A DNA stretch of 64,000 nucleotides, taken from Rhizobium mesoamericanum STM3625. GTDB lineage: Bacteria > Pseudomonadota > Alphaproteobacteria > Rhizobiales > Rhizobiaceae. Shown here one piece after another: positions 1-7,032 of this stretch (position 1 is its first letter; the number at the start of each line of letters is the position of its first letter). The notes under the pieces are model-generated. The model saw only the letters and a list, made by a program, of their open reading frames with translations. It searched no databases and had not been told where the DNA came from. The stretch covers positions 1,142,382 to 1,206,381 of the forward strand of contig NZ_HF536772.1 in the NCBI RefSeq assembly GCF_000312665.1. The letters run 5' to 3'. The translations under genes were made by a program, and so were the position numbers.

Positions 1-88
1 ATCGCTCGATTTCTGATCGAAATTGCCGATGGTTTTGATCTCAAATGGGGCCATCATTCAGCTGCAAGATCGCCTAGTTGACATTCTT

Positions 89-104
89 CCTACTAGTTGG
101 TAGG
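89..104. promoter_or_regulatory. Probable TetR operator in front of the tetR gene
   Basis: The 16-base near-palindrome CCTACTAGTTGGTAGG lies 8 bases upstream of the TetR start codon and would overlap its ribosome binding site. A second copy, inverted and matching at 14 of 16 positions, lies at 729-744 before the next gene. Two matching dyads flanking a TetR gene are what autoregulation plus control of a neighbour would look like. The binding itself is inference. Confidence 0.7.
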
Positions 105-112
105 CGACAGTT

Positions 113-691
113 ATGAGAAATCCACAAACCAAGGCTGACGAGATTCTTCGCTGTGCGCGCTCCCTGATTATCAGGGGTGGCTATAACAGTTTCAGCTACG
201 CCGATATTTCGAGCGTGGTGGGCATTCGCAATGCGAGCATTCACCACCATTTTCCCAGCAAATCAGATCTGGTCCGCAAACTGGTTGCACAGTATCGGGA
301 GGAGGCGGAAGCCGGGATCGCCGAACTGGAACGAAATGTCTCCGATCCGCTTGAACAACTTCGAGCCTATGTCGGCTATTGGGAGAGGTGTATCGCTGAT
401 CCGTCTCACGCCTTCTGCGTCTGCGCCTTGCTCGCAAGTGAGATCCCTGTTCTTCCCGAGGCAGTCGCTCTTGAAGTGCGTGCGCATTTTCGAACGCTCT
501 CGGACTGGCTCACCTCCGTCTTGGAGCGCGGCGCCGTCCAGGGCCGCCTCGCACTGACTGGGACCGCTAGGGCCAATGCTGAAATGCTCATTGCCACCGT
601 GCACGGAGCGATGCTTTCGACGCGCGCGTACGGCGATGTCAGGACTTTTGGCGCAATAACCTATCCCTTGCTGGAGCGCATCGCTGCCTAA
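113..691 (+). CDS. TetR/AcrR family transcriptional regulator
   Basis: A 192-residue protein with the usual TetR layout: an N-terminal DNA-binding three-helix bundle with the helix-turn-helix at about residues 29-48 (SYADISSVVGI then ASIHHHFPSK), followed by an all-helical ligand domain. The domain contains a CVCALLASE stretch near residues 102-110, so thiol sensing is possible but unproven. The gene starts with ATG directly after the operator-like dyad at 89-104. It runs in the same direction as the small membrane protein downstream, whose upstream region holds the matching dyad. It most likely represses itself and that gene; the inducer is unknown. Confidence 0.88.
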   Translation: MRNPQTKADEILRCARSLIIRGGYNSFSYADISSVVGIRNASIHHHFPSKSDLVRKLVAQYREEAEAGIAELERNVSDPLEQLRAYVGYWERCIADPSHAFCVCALLASEIPVLPEAVALEVRAHFRTLSDWLTSVLERGAVQGRLALTGTARANAEMLIATVHGAMLSTRAYGDVRTFGAITYPLLERIAA

Positions 692-728
692 TGGAATTTG
701 CCCCGGAGACGAACGCATGGTCTAGGTA

Positions 729-744
729 CCTACCGACTAGTAGA
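729..744. promoter_or_regulatory. Second copy of the TetR operator-like dyad
   Basis: CCTACCGACTAGTAGA here is the reverse complement of the 89-104 dyad with two mismatches in 16. It lies about 80 bases before the start of the small membrane protein gene, a suitable place for repressor control. No other copy was noticed in the window. Confidence 0.66.
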
Positions 745-826
745 TAGCCTAACTGCGTTCAATGTCTATCACCGGCAGTCTGCTGCCCATCAACACCGTC
801 CCCTTGGATGAGAAAGGCAATGTCTT

Positions 827-1306
827 ATGTTCGGAATTTCTCCGCTTGGCTGGATCCATGTACTCGGAAGCCTGCCAGCCATTCCTGTGGCCCTTTACAT
901 GTTTGTCCGCCATGGTCGAATCGTGCCCCGATCTATGGTGGGCGCCGTCTATTTTGTTTCGATGCTCATCGGCGCCGCAACGGTCTTCCTCGTGGCACAT
1001 CAACCGGTCAGTTATGGCATCGGTACCCTCACCATCCTGCTCCTGCTTACAGGGTACGTGATCGAACGCATTCTGGGTTCAGCGCGCATAGCCAGATACA
1101 TTGAAACCATCTGTCTGAGCCTGAGCGTGTTTCTTTTGATGGTGCCGACGGTCAGCGAAACCCTGCGCCGTGTTCCGGATGGCCACCCCTTGGTTACCGA
1201 CTTGAAATCGCCGCTGCTCCTCGGGGCTCAAGGAGGCCTGTTGGCTATTCTCGTAGTCGGCTTGACCGCCCAAATCATCTACTTGGTAAGGCTGCCAAGA
1301 CCGTGA
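827..1306 (+). CDS. Small multi-pass membrane protein of unknown function
   Basis: A 159-residue hydrophobic protein with about five membrane segments, roughly residues 7-27, 37-57, 62-82, 88-109 and 130-153, joined by short loops; one longer polar loop (about 110-128) carries ETLRRVPDGHP. I do not recognise the family with confidence. It starts at ATG 827 with an AGAAAGG-like ribosome binding site. The TetR gene upstream and the shared operator suggest that it is the regulator's target, perhaps a stress or solvent response membrane protein, but nothing in the sequence shows a transport or enzymatic signature. Confidence 0.75.
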   Translation: MFGISPLGWIHVLGSLPAIPVALYMFVRHGRIVPRSMVGAVYFVSMLIGAATVFLVAHQPVSYGIGTLTILLLLTGYVIERILGSARIARYIETICLSLSVFLLMVPTVSETLRRVPDGHPLVTDLKSPLLLGAQGGLLAILVVGLTAQIIYLVRLPRP

Positions 1307-1341
1307 TCAAGGTCGGCCCGTCTGAACTGAGGCGAAAGGCC

Positions 1342-1363
1342 GTATCTACATCGAAGTAGATAC
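1342..1363. promoter_or_regulatory. Perfect 8-bp dyad followed by an orphan Shine-Dalgarno
   Basis: GTATCTAC, a six-base spacer, then GTAGATAC form a perfect inverted repeat at 1342-1363. It is followed at once by AAGGGAGGTGG and a GTG codon at 1379. The arrangement looks like an operator plus ribosome binding site. However, the following 150 bases, up to the end of kduD, hold no recognisable gene in any frame, so this may be the surviving front end of a lost gene. It is distinct from the TetR dyads at 89 and 729. Confidence 0.5.
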
Positions 1364-1530
1364 ATAAGGGAGGTGGCCGTGCCCCATCTTGCACGTCCAG
1401 TCGGGGAACTCGCAGTCGGGGCTGGCGAAAGCCGACCCTCGTCACCAACAAGGTCGGCGAGTTCAACGGCGTTGAGAGCCTGCGGCTGGAGGATTGGTCG
1501 CTTTGAGCCCTGGCTGGTTCGGGGTATAAC

Positions 1531-2289
1531 CTAACGAACGAGCCAGCCGCCGTCGACCGGCAGCACGGTGCCCGTGACATAGCCGGAAGCCGGTGCGGCG
1601 AAGAAGAGTACGGCTGTCGTCAGGTCAGCCGGCGTTCCCCAGCGCCCCATCGGAATGCGCGCGGAAATCTGCGTGTTGCGATCGGGGTCGTTGCGAAGGG
1701 CCTCGGTATTGTCGGTCGCCATGTAGCCGGGGGCGATCGCATTGACGGTAATCCCGCACGGCGCCAACTCGCTGGCCATCGCCTTGGTGAGGCCGGCGAT
1801 GCCGTGCTTCGAGGCGGCATAGGCCGGAACACGGATGCCGCCCTGGAAGGTTAGCATGGAGGCGATATTGACAATTCGCCCCGCGCGTCCGGTCGAAACC
1901 ATATGCCGGGCAACGGCCTGCGACAGCAGAAAGGCGGCCTTCAGGTTGACGTCGAGAACGCTGTCCCAATCCGCCTCGGAATAGTCAAGCAGGTCGGCTC
2001 GACGGATGGTGCCGGCATTGTTGACGAGAATATCGATGCCGTCGAGGGCTGCGGCGACGTCGGCGATGATCGCGGTTGTATCAATGGGTTTGGAGAGATC
2101 GACCATCATCTCGTGAAAGCGCACACCCGCCTCGCCAACCAGCGCTGCCGTCTCGGGCATCGGGGACGAGCCGAGCGCGGCAATATCGGCGCCGGCGCGC
2201 GCCAATGCCAGGGCCATGCCCCGGCCGAGGCCGGTGCGGGCGCCGGTGACGAGCGCGGTCTTGCCTGTGAGGTCAAACAGCGCGTTCAA
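1531..2289 (-). CDS. kduD: 2-dehydro-3-deoxy-D-gluconate 5-dehydrogenase (KduD), SDR family
   Basis: A 252-residue short-chain dehydrogenase. The nucleotide motif TGARTGLG is at residues 15-22, NNAG at 90-93, and the catalytic Ser144, Tyr157 and Lys161 (YAASK) are all present. KduD reduces 2,5-diketo-3-deoxygluconate to 2-keto-3-deoxygluconate using NAD(P)H in the cytoplasm. The assignment as KduD rather than a generic SDR rests on the operon, which also encodes KduI and a GH105 hydrolase, and on length and overall similarity to the family. It is the last gene of the operon and its start overlaps the end of the ABC ATPase gene by 17 bases, so the two are likely translationally coupled. Confidence 0.86.
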   Translation of the reverse strand: MNALFDLTGKTALVTGARTGLGRGMALALARAGADIAALGSSPMPETAALVGEAGVRFHEMMVDLSKPIDTTAIIADVAAALDGIDILVNNAGTIRRADLLDYSEADWDSVLDVNLKAAFLLSQAVARHMVSTGRAGRIVNIASMLTFQGGIRVPAYAASKHGIAGLTKAMASELAPCGITVNAIAPGYMATDNTEALRNDPDRNTQISARIPMGRWGTPADLTTAVLFFAAPASGYVTGTVLPVDGGWLVR

Positions 2290-3358
2290 GGCGGAGCCCC
2301 CTGTCGTTGAAGAGGTGAATGGGGGCGGCTACCAGCGACAGCCGGATGTCGTCGCCCTTCGCGAGGTTATGCTGGCCGGGAGCAACGACCAGCAGCTTCT
2401 GGCCGGCGACGTCGGCGTGCAGCACGGTATCCGAGCCGAGCGCTTCGACGAGACGGATCTTCGCCGGAATGCTGTTTTCGCCTGCATCGAGCGCAATATG
2501 ATGCGGCCGCACGCCGATGGTGATGGGCGCTCCGGTTGCCACCGTGCCATCCACCATTGGAACCTCCAGGCGGTGACCGCTCTCCAGGGTCGCGACGGCC
2601 CTGTCCGAGCCCGTCGCTTCAAGCGTACCTCCAAGGAAGTTCATATGCGGCGAGCCGATGAAACCGGCGACGAAACGATTGGCCGGTTTGTTGTAAAGCT
2701 CGAGCGGCGTGCCGATCTGTTCAATACGCCCGGCGCGCAAGACAACGATGCGGTCGGCAAGCGTCATAGCTTCCACCTGGTCATGCGTCACATAGATCAT
2801 CGTCGCCGAGAGGCGGGCGTGAAGGGCTGCAAGCTCGGCGCGGGTGGACCCGCGCAGCTCGGCGTCGAGGTTGGACAACGGCTCGTCGAGCAGGAAAGCA
2901 ACCGGGCGGCGCACGATCGCGCGGCCGATTGCGACGCGCTGACGTTGGCCGCCGGAAAGCTGCCCGGGCCGGCGCGCGAGATAGGGCTCGATCTCAAGCA
3001 TGCGCGCGGCTTCGCCGATGCGCCCAGCGATCTCCGCCTTCGGCATCCGGGTGTTTTCCAACCCGAAGGCGAGGTTCTGGCGCACGCTCATATGAGGGTA
3101 GAGCGCGTAGGACTGGAAGACCATGGCGAGACCACGGTCGGCGGCTGGCACTTCGTTGACGACTTTGCCGTCGATCGAAAGTTCCCCGCTGGTCGGTTTT
3201 TCGAGCCCGGCAATCATGCGCAGCAGCGTGGATTTGCCGCAGCCGGACGGCCCGACGAAGACGACGAACTCGCCGTCCTTGATCTCCAGGTTGATGTCAT
3301 GAAGCACGTCGACAGCGCCGAACGACTTGGTCACATTAGTAAGTTTGATGTGGCCCAT
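2273..3358 (-). CDS. CUT1-type sugar ABC transporter, ATP-binding subunit (UgpC/MsmK family)
   Basis: A 361-residue ATPase with Walker [10 protein letters not shown] at 36-44, Q-loop [10 protein letters not shown], signature LSGGQRQRV from 134, Walker B AFLLDEP at 154-160 and the H-loop THDQVEAM, followed by a C-terminal OB-type regulatory domain from about residue 240. This is the full-length form typical of carbohydrate uptake class 1 importers, where two copies pair with the two permeases. It lies between the permeases and kduD in the pectin operon, so the likely substrate is an unsaturated or rhamnose-linked oligogalacturonide. ATPases of this class can serve several transporters, and a second one is encoded at 40441-41538. 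Confidence 0.93.
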   Translation of the reverse strand: MGHIKLTNVTKSFGAVDVLHDINLEIKDGEFVVFVGPSGCGKSTLLRMIAGLEKPTSGELSIDGKVVNEVPAADRGLAMVFQSYALYPHMSVRQNLAFGLENTRMPKAEIAGRIGEAARMLEIEPYLARRPGQLSGGQRQRVAIGRAIVRRPVAFLLDEPLSNLDAELRGSTRAELAALHARLSATMIYVTHDQVEAMTLADRIVVLRAGRIEQIGTPLELYNKPANRFVAGFIGSPHMNFLGGTLEATGSDRAVATLESGHRLEVPMVDGTVATGAPITIGVRPHHIALDAGENSIPAKIRLVEALGSDTVLHADVAGQKLLVVAPGQHNLAKGDDIRLSLVAAPIHLFNDRGLRLERAV

Positions 3359-3367
3359 GGTGCCCTC

Positions 3368-4420
3368 CTATTTCAGTCCGGTTCCGGCGATGCCGGTGGT
3401 GATGAAGCGTTGCAGGAAGATGAAGACGAGGACGACCGGGATCATCGTGACGACCGTCATGGCGAGAATGAAATGCCACTGCACGTTCAACTCGCCGGAA
3501 TAGATGCTGAGGCCGACCTGCAGCGTGTAGAGCTCCTTGCGCGACAGCACGATCAGCGGCCAGAGGAAGTCGTTCCAGCGCCAGACGACGGAGAAGATCG
3601 CAAGAACGGCCAGCGCCGGGGCCGTCAGCGGCAAGATGATGCGCCAGTAGATCTGCCACTCAGACGCCTTGTCCATGCGTGCGGCGTCGATCAGTTCGTC
3701 GGGGATGGTCAGCATGTACTGGCGTAGAATGAAGACGCCAGTCGGCGTCGCCACTGTCGGCAGGATGACGCCCCAGAGATTGTTGAAGAGCCCGAGCGCC
3801 GAGACAATCGAATAGAGCGGAACCATGATCACCGAAAGTGGCACCATGAGGGTGGCGAGGATCAAGAACATCGCGAAGCTGCGGCCGCGGAACTCGTATT
3901 TGCTGAGCGCAAAGGCGGCCATCGAATTGACGATCAGCGTGATCAGCGTCGCCGTCACAGTCACGAAGACCGAATTCCAGAGGTAGCGGACGAAGTCGAA
4001 CTGGGTGAAGGGTTCGCTATAGTTCGAGGTGGCAAAGGACATGGTGCGCACCGGTGTGCGCTTAGCAATGTTGACCTTGACGATTTCGGTCGGCTTCTCC
4101 GGCGCGACCATCTGGCTGACGACGCCGATCCGGCGAACCTCGGCGAGCACGGCCTTGCCGCCATCCGGAAGCGTCACCTCGTAGAGGTCGAGCGGCTTGT
4201 CGTAACCGTCAACGGTCGCCTTCTGGGTGACATACGGCATGATCGTCGGTGGGAATTCGGCAAGCGCCGCCGGCGACTTGAAGGAGGACCCGACGAGCCA
4301 AACGGCCGGGCCGAACATGATAAAGAGACCGCCGACGAGCCAGACCCAGGTGACGATATCGGTCCAGTGCCAGCCGCTGCGGCCGCGGCGTCGAAAGATG
4401 AATTCGGCAAAGCGGCTCAT
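3368..4420 (-). CDS. CUT1-type sugar ABC transporter permease (MalG-like) with a long periplasmic loop
   Basis: A 350-residue inner-membrane permease. A first membrane segment at about 22-48 is followed by about 100 mostly polar residues before the second at about 150-172. The other segments and the coupling motif IDAARMDKASEWQIYWRIILPL-type region (EAA loop, near residue 255) are normal. MalG-type permeases are usually near 280 residues, so the extra length is this insertion, which should face the periplasm where the binding protein docks. The ATG overlaps the stop of the upstream permease in an ATGA junction. It is part of the pectin-derived oligosaccharide importer. Confidence 0.92.
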   Translation of the reverse strand: MSRFAEFIFRRRGRSGWHWTDIVTWVWLVGGLFIMFGPAVWLVGSSFKSPAALAEFPPTIMPYVTQKATVDGYDKPLDLYEVTLPDGGKAVLAEVRRIGVVSQMVAPEKPTEIVKVNIAKRTPVRTMSFATSNYSEPFTQFDFVRYLWNSVFVTVTATLITLIVNSMAAFALSKYEFRGRSFAMFLILATLMVPLSVIMVPLYSIVSALGLFNNLWGVILPTVATPTGVFILRQYMLTIPDELIDAARMDKASEWQIYWRIILPLTAPALAVLAIFSVVWRWNDFLWPLIVLSRKELYTLQVGLSIYSGELNVQWHFILAMTVVTMIPVVLVFIFLQRFITTGIAGTGLK

Positions 4421-5445
4421 TTGCGGGCTCCCTTTTTCTCGCCTTTGCGGCCAATGCCAAGTTGGACCAGGGTAAGGACCACCAATACGGCGCCCATCAG
4501 GATCGAGGCGGCGGCAGCAAGGCCTGGATTGCGCAACTGCGCGGCGAAGCCTGTCTCGTAGACGTATTGGGTGAGATAGAGCGTGCTGGTGCCAGGGCCG
4601 CCGCCTGTTAGCACGTAGATTTCGTCGAAGATCTGCACAGCGCGGATCAGGACGAGAACGACGACGACGAGCAGATTGGGCATCAGGAGCGGCAACGTGA
4701 TACGCCAGAAGGCGCGTGCCGGCAGTGTGCCGTCCATCTCGGCGGCTTCATAGAGATCCTTCGGGATCGCCTGCAGGCCGGCAAGCAGGATCAGTGTGTA
4801 GAAGCCCATATGGGCCCAGATCGAAACGCCGACAGTCGCGGCGAAGGACCAGTTGCGGTCGTTGAGCCAAGTGTAGGGCTCGAAACCGAGGCCGTAGAGG
4901 CCAAAATTGAGCAGCCCCTGGCGCTGCAGGATCCATTTCCAGATCAGGCCGACGACGACAGGCGACAGCAGCACCGGGAAGAAGAACACCGCTCGCCAGA
5001 AACTGCGCGCGATCAGGTCACGATTGAGGATCAGTGCGGTCACCAGTGAAAACAGGATCATCAGGGTGACCTGTAGCACCACGAACCAGGCGGTGTTGCC
5101 GACGGCCGTCCAGAAGGTGTCTTCCACGCAACTGTTCGGGTCGGTGTAATTCACGCAGTCGAACAGACGCGCATATTGCTCGGTGCCGACGAAGCTCCGG
5201 TCCGGCAGGAAGAGCGCCGTGCCACCCGTCATGGAATAGGCGAAGTTGATAAAAAACGGCAGCAGCACGAAGATGCCGAAGATCAGCATATTCGGAAGCA
5301 GGAAGAAGGTCGCCATGCCGCCGATGCCGAGCCGCCGCTGCAGGAAACGCAGCGGCGCGTCGACAGCGCCCATTATCAGGCGAACCGGCGCCATGGCCGG
5401 CTCGCCGAGGCCGGAGCCCCTTCGTCTTGGAACATCTGCCTTCAT
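4417..5445 (-). CDS. CUT1-type sugar ABC transporter permease (MalF-like)
   Basis: A 342-residue permease with six predicted membrane segments, beginning near MATFFLLPNMLIFGIFVLLP, and an EAA coupling loop YEAAEMDGTLPARAFWRITLPL-type at about residue 240. A periplasmic loop after the first segment carries two cysteines (DCVNYTDPNSCVEDTF) that may form a disulfide. The start at 5445 is chosen because GAGGAG lies six bases before it; an upstream in-frame start at 5478 has no such site. It forms the membrane pair with the permease downstream, and the two genes overlap by four bases. Confidence 0.92.
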   Translation of the reverse strand: MKADVPRRRGSGLGEPAMAPVRLIMGAVDAPLRFLQRRLGIGGMATFFLLPNMLIFGIFVLLPFFINFAYSMTGGTALFLPDRSFVGTEQYARLFDCVNYTDPNSCVEDTFWTAVGNTAWFVVLQVTLMILFSLVTALILNRDLIARSFWRAVFFFPVLLSPVVVGLIWKWILQRQGLLNFGLYGLGFEPYTWLNDRNWSFAATVGVSIWAHMGFYTLILLAGLQAIPKDLYEAAEMDGTLPARAFWRITLPLLMPNLLVVVVLVLIRAVQIFDEIYVLTGGGPGTSTLYLTQYVYETGFAAQLRNPGLAAAASILMGAVLVVLTLVQLGIGRKGEKKGARK

Positions 5446-5675
5446 TCTTGGCTCCTCACCGCGTCGATTGCGGGTCAATTAAAAAATGCGCAAGGACCGC
5501 CACCGGATTTTGATCTGTTGCCCACCGACGCCGACAATCCTTTTTGGACGGAGGGGCTTCTCGGTCGCATTTTGGTAAGCGTCATCTTACGCAGATGCGC
5601 AGCGTCGCCCTCTTGATACCGGTGGTGAGCCGAGGGCACAGCATGCCTTCGGACACCTGGTGTCGGGGACTCAGA

Positions 5676-6944
5676 TCAGTTGCCTGTATCTTTCACCTTC
5701 GTGGCGATATCCGAGTCGATGCGCGCGAAGGCCTCGTCGACCGTCATCTCGCCTGCAGCCGCCTGGCTGACGCGGGTGACGAGCGCGCCGTAGACGGCGT
5801 CAGACCAAAGCCAGCCGGGTAGCTTGCGCGCGAGATCGGAGAGCGACTTGCCCGCTTCGACGAAGGCGTTAAGCGCGGCCTTTGCCTGCGAATCGTCGGT
5901 CTTGAAGTCTAGGCCCTTGGCCAGCACGCCCTTATGGGCGGGCAGGAACAGGGTACGCTCGGAGAATTCCTTCACGATCGGTTCGCTCGCAAGGTAATCC
6001 ATCACCTTGGCGACTTCCTTCGGGTTCTTCGTATATTTGACCGCGACCAGACCCGCGCCGCCCGTCATGCCGGTGCAGTTCGTCGGGCCGCAGGGGCTGC
6101 CGGTCGCCACCCAGTCGAAGTTGGTGCCGATCTTGGTCGAGAAATTCGGGACCTGCCAGGAGCCGGAATAGTAGTAGACGACCTGTCCGTTGATGAAGTC
6201 GTCGGCGGCTGCGCGATAGGTCGAGCCAGCGGCCGAAACCCAGACATCCTTGCTCATCGTGCCGTCGCCAACCCAGCCGACGAAGTTCTTCAGGAAGTTT
6301 TTCGTGCCTTCATTCAGCGGCGCCGGCTTACCATCGGCGCCGATATAGTTGCCGCCATAGGCAAGATTCGGGCCGCTGAGGCGGTGGCCGGAGCGGTCGA
6401 GCGCCATCGGGAAGGGCACCTGCTGGCTTTTGGCCACCTGCGTGGCTGCCTTCGCCCAGTCGTCCCAGGTCGCATTCTTGTCGGGGATCGCAACGCCCGC
6501 CTGGTCGAACAGCGTCTTGTTGGCAAAACCGCCGGCAATGGTGATCTGGGTCATGAAGCCGGAGATCTGGTTCGATCCGTCCGGGCGCATCCAGTCTGCC
6601 TGCTCGCCGAAATTCTTGTCCCAATAGGCGGGATCTGCGACCAGCGGCCGGAGGTCGAGCCAGTGTTGGCTCTGGGCCTTCAGGTTGGTGACGCGGGCGA
6701 TATCCGGGCCGTTGCCGGCTTCGAGCTGTACCGGCAGTTGCTCCTTGACGACGCTGTACGAGACGTTGTCGAGGATCACGTTGATCCCCGGGTTCTCCTT
6801 CATGAAGCGGTCGAGCAGGTCCTTCAGCACCTCGCCCTCGACGCCGTCGGAGTACCACATGATGCGCACGTCGCCGGCGACCGCCGCCGTCGACGTCAAG
6901 AGTCCGACGGCGAGCGCCGCGAGCATCGTTTTGGTCTTCTTCAT
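5676..6944 (-). CDS. CUT1-type extracellular solute-binding protein
   Basis: A 422-residue periplasmic binding protein of the family 1 sugar-binding type. The start at 6944 follows GGAGGAGAAAGACA and gives a clean signal peptide (MKKTKTMLAALAVGLLTSTAAVA) with cleavage expected before GDVRIMWYSDG. Aromatic residues such as YYYSGSWQVP and GWLWSDAVYG are typical of a sugar-binding cleft. It lies between the 828-residue protein and the two permeases, and a spacer of about 230 bases separates it from the first permease, which commonly lets binding protein be made in excess. Its ligand is predicted from context to be a pectin-derived unsaturated oligouronide. Confidence 0.92.
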   Translation of the reverse strand: MKKTKTMLAALAVGLLTSTAAVAGDVRIMWYSDGVEGEVLKDLLDRFMKENPGINVILDNVSYSVVKEQLPVQLEAGNGPDIARVTNLKAQSQHWLDLRPLVADPAYWDKNFGEQADWMRPDGSNQISGFMTQITIAGGFANKTLFDQAGVAIPDKNATWDDWAKAATQVAKSQQVPFPMALDRSGHRLSGPNLAYGGNYIGADGKPAPLNEGTKNFLKNFVGWVGDGTMSKDVWVSAAGSTYRAAADDFINGQVVYYYSGSWQVPNFSTKIGTNFDWVATGSPCGPTNCTGMTGGAGLVAVKYTKNPKEVAKVMDYLASEPIVKEFSERTLFLPAHKGVLAKGLDFKTDDSQAKAALNAFVEAGKSLSDLARKLPGWLWSDAVYGALVTRVSQAAAGEMTVDEAFARIDSDIATKVKDTGN

Positions 6945-7032
6945 TGTCTTTCTCCTCCACTTATCCATATACGAGCTCCCTCCCGCTCGTTTGGGACGGC
7001 GCCGACTTCTCCCGGCCGACGCAATTCCTGTC

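Noticed and set aside
2216..3727. Long plus-strand open frame (503 codons) across the ABC ATPase region
   Set aside because: It lies antisense to the ABC ATPase and the permease, has no family features and the reverse strand shows all ATPase motifs; it is a shadow frame of GC-rich coding sequence.
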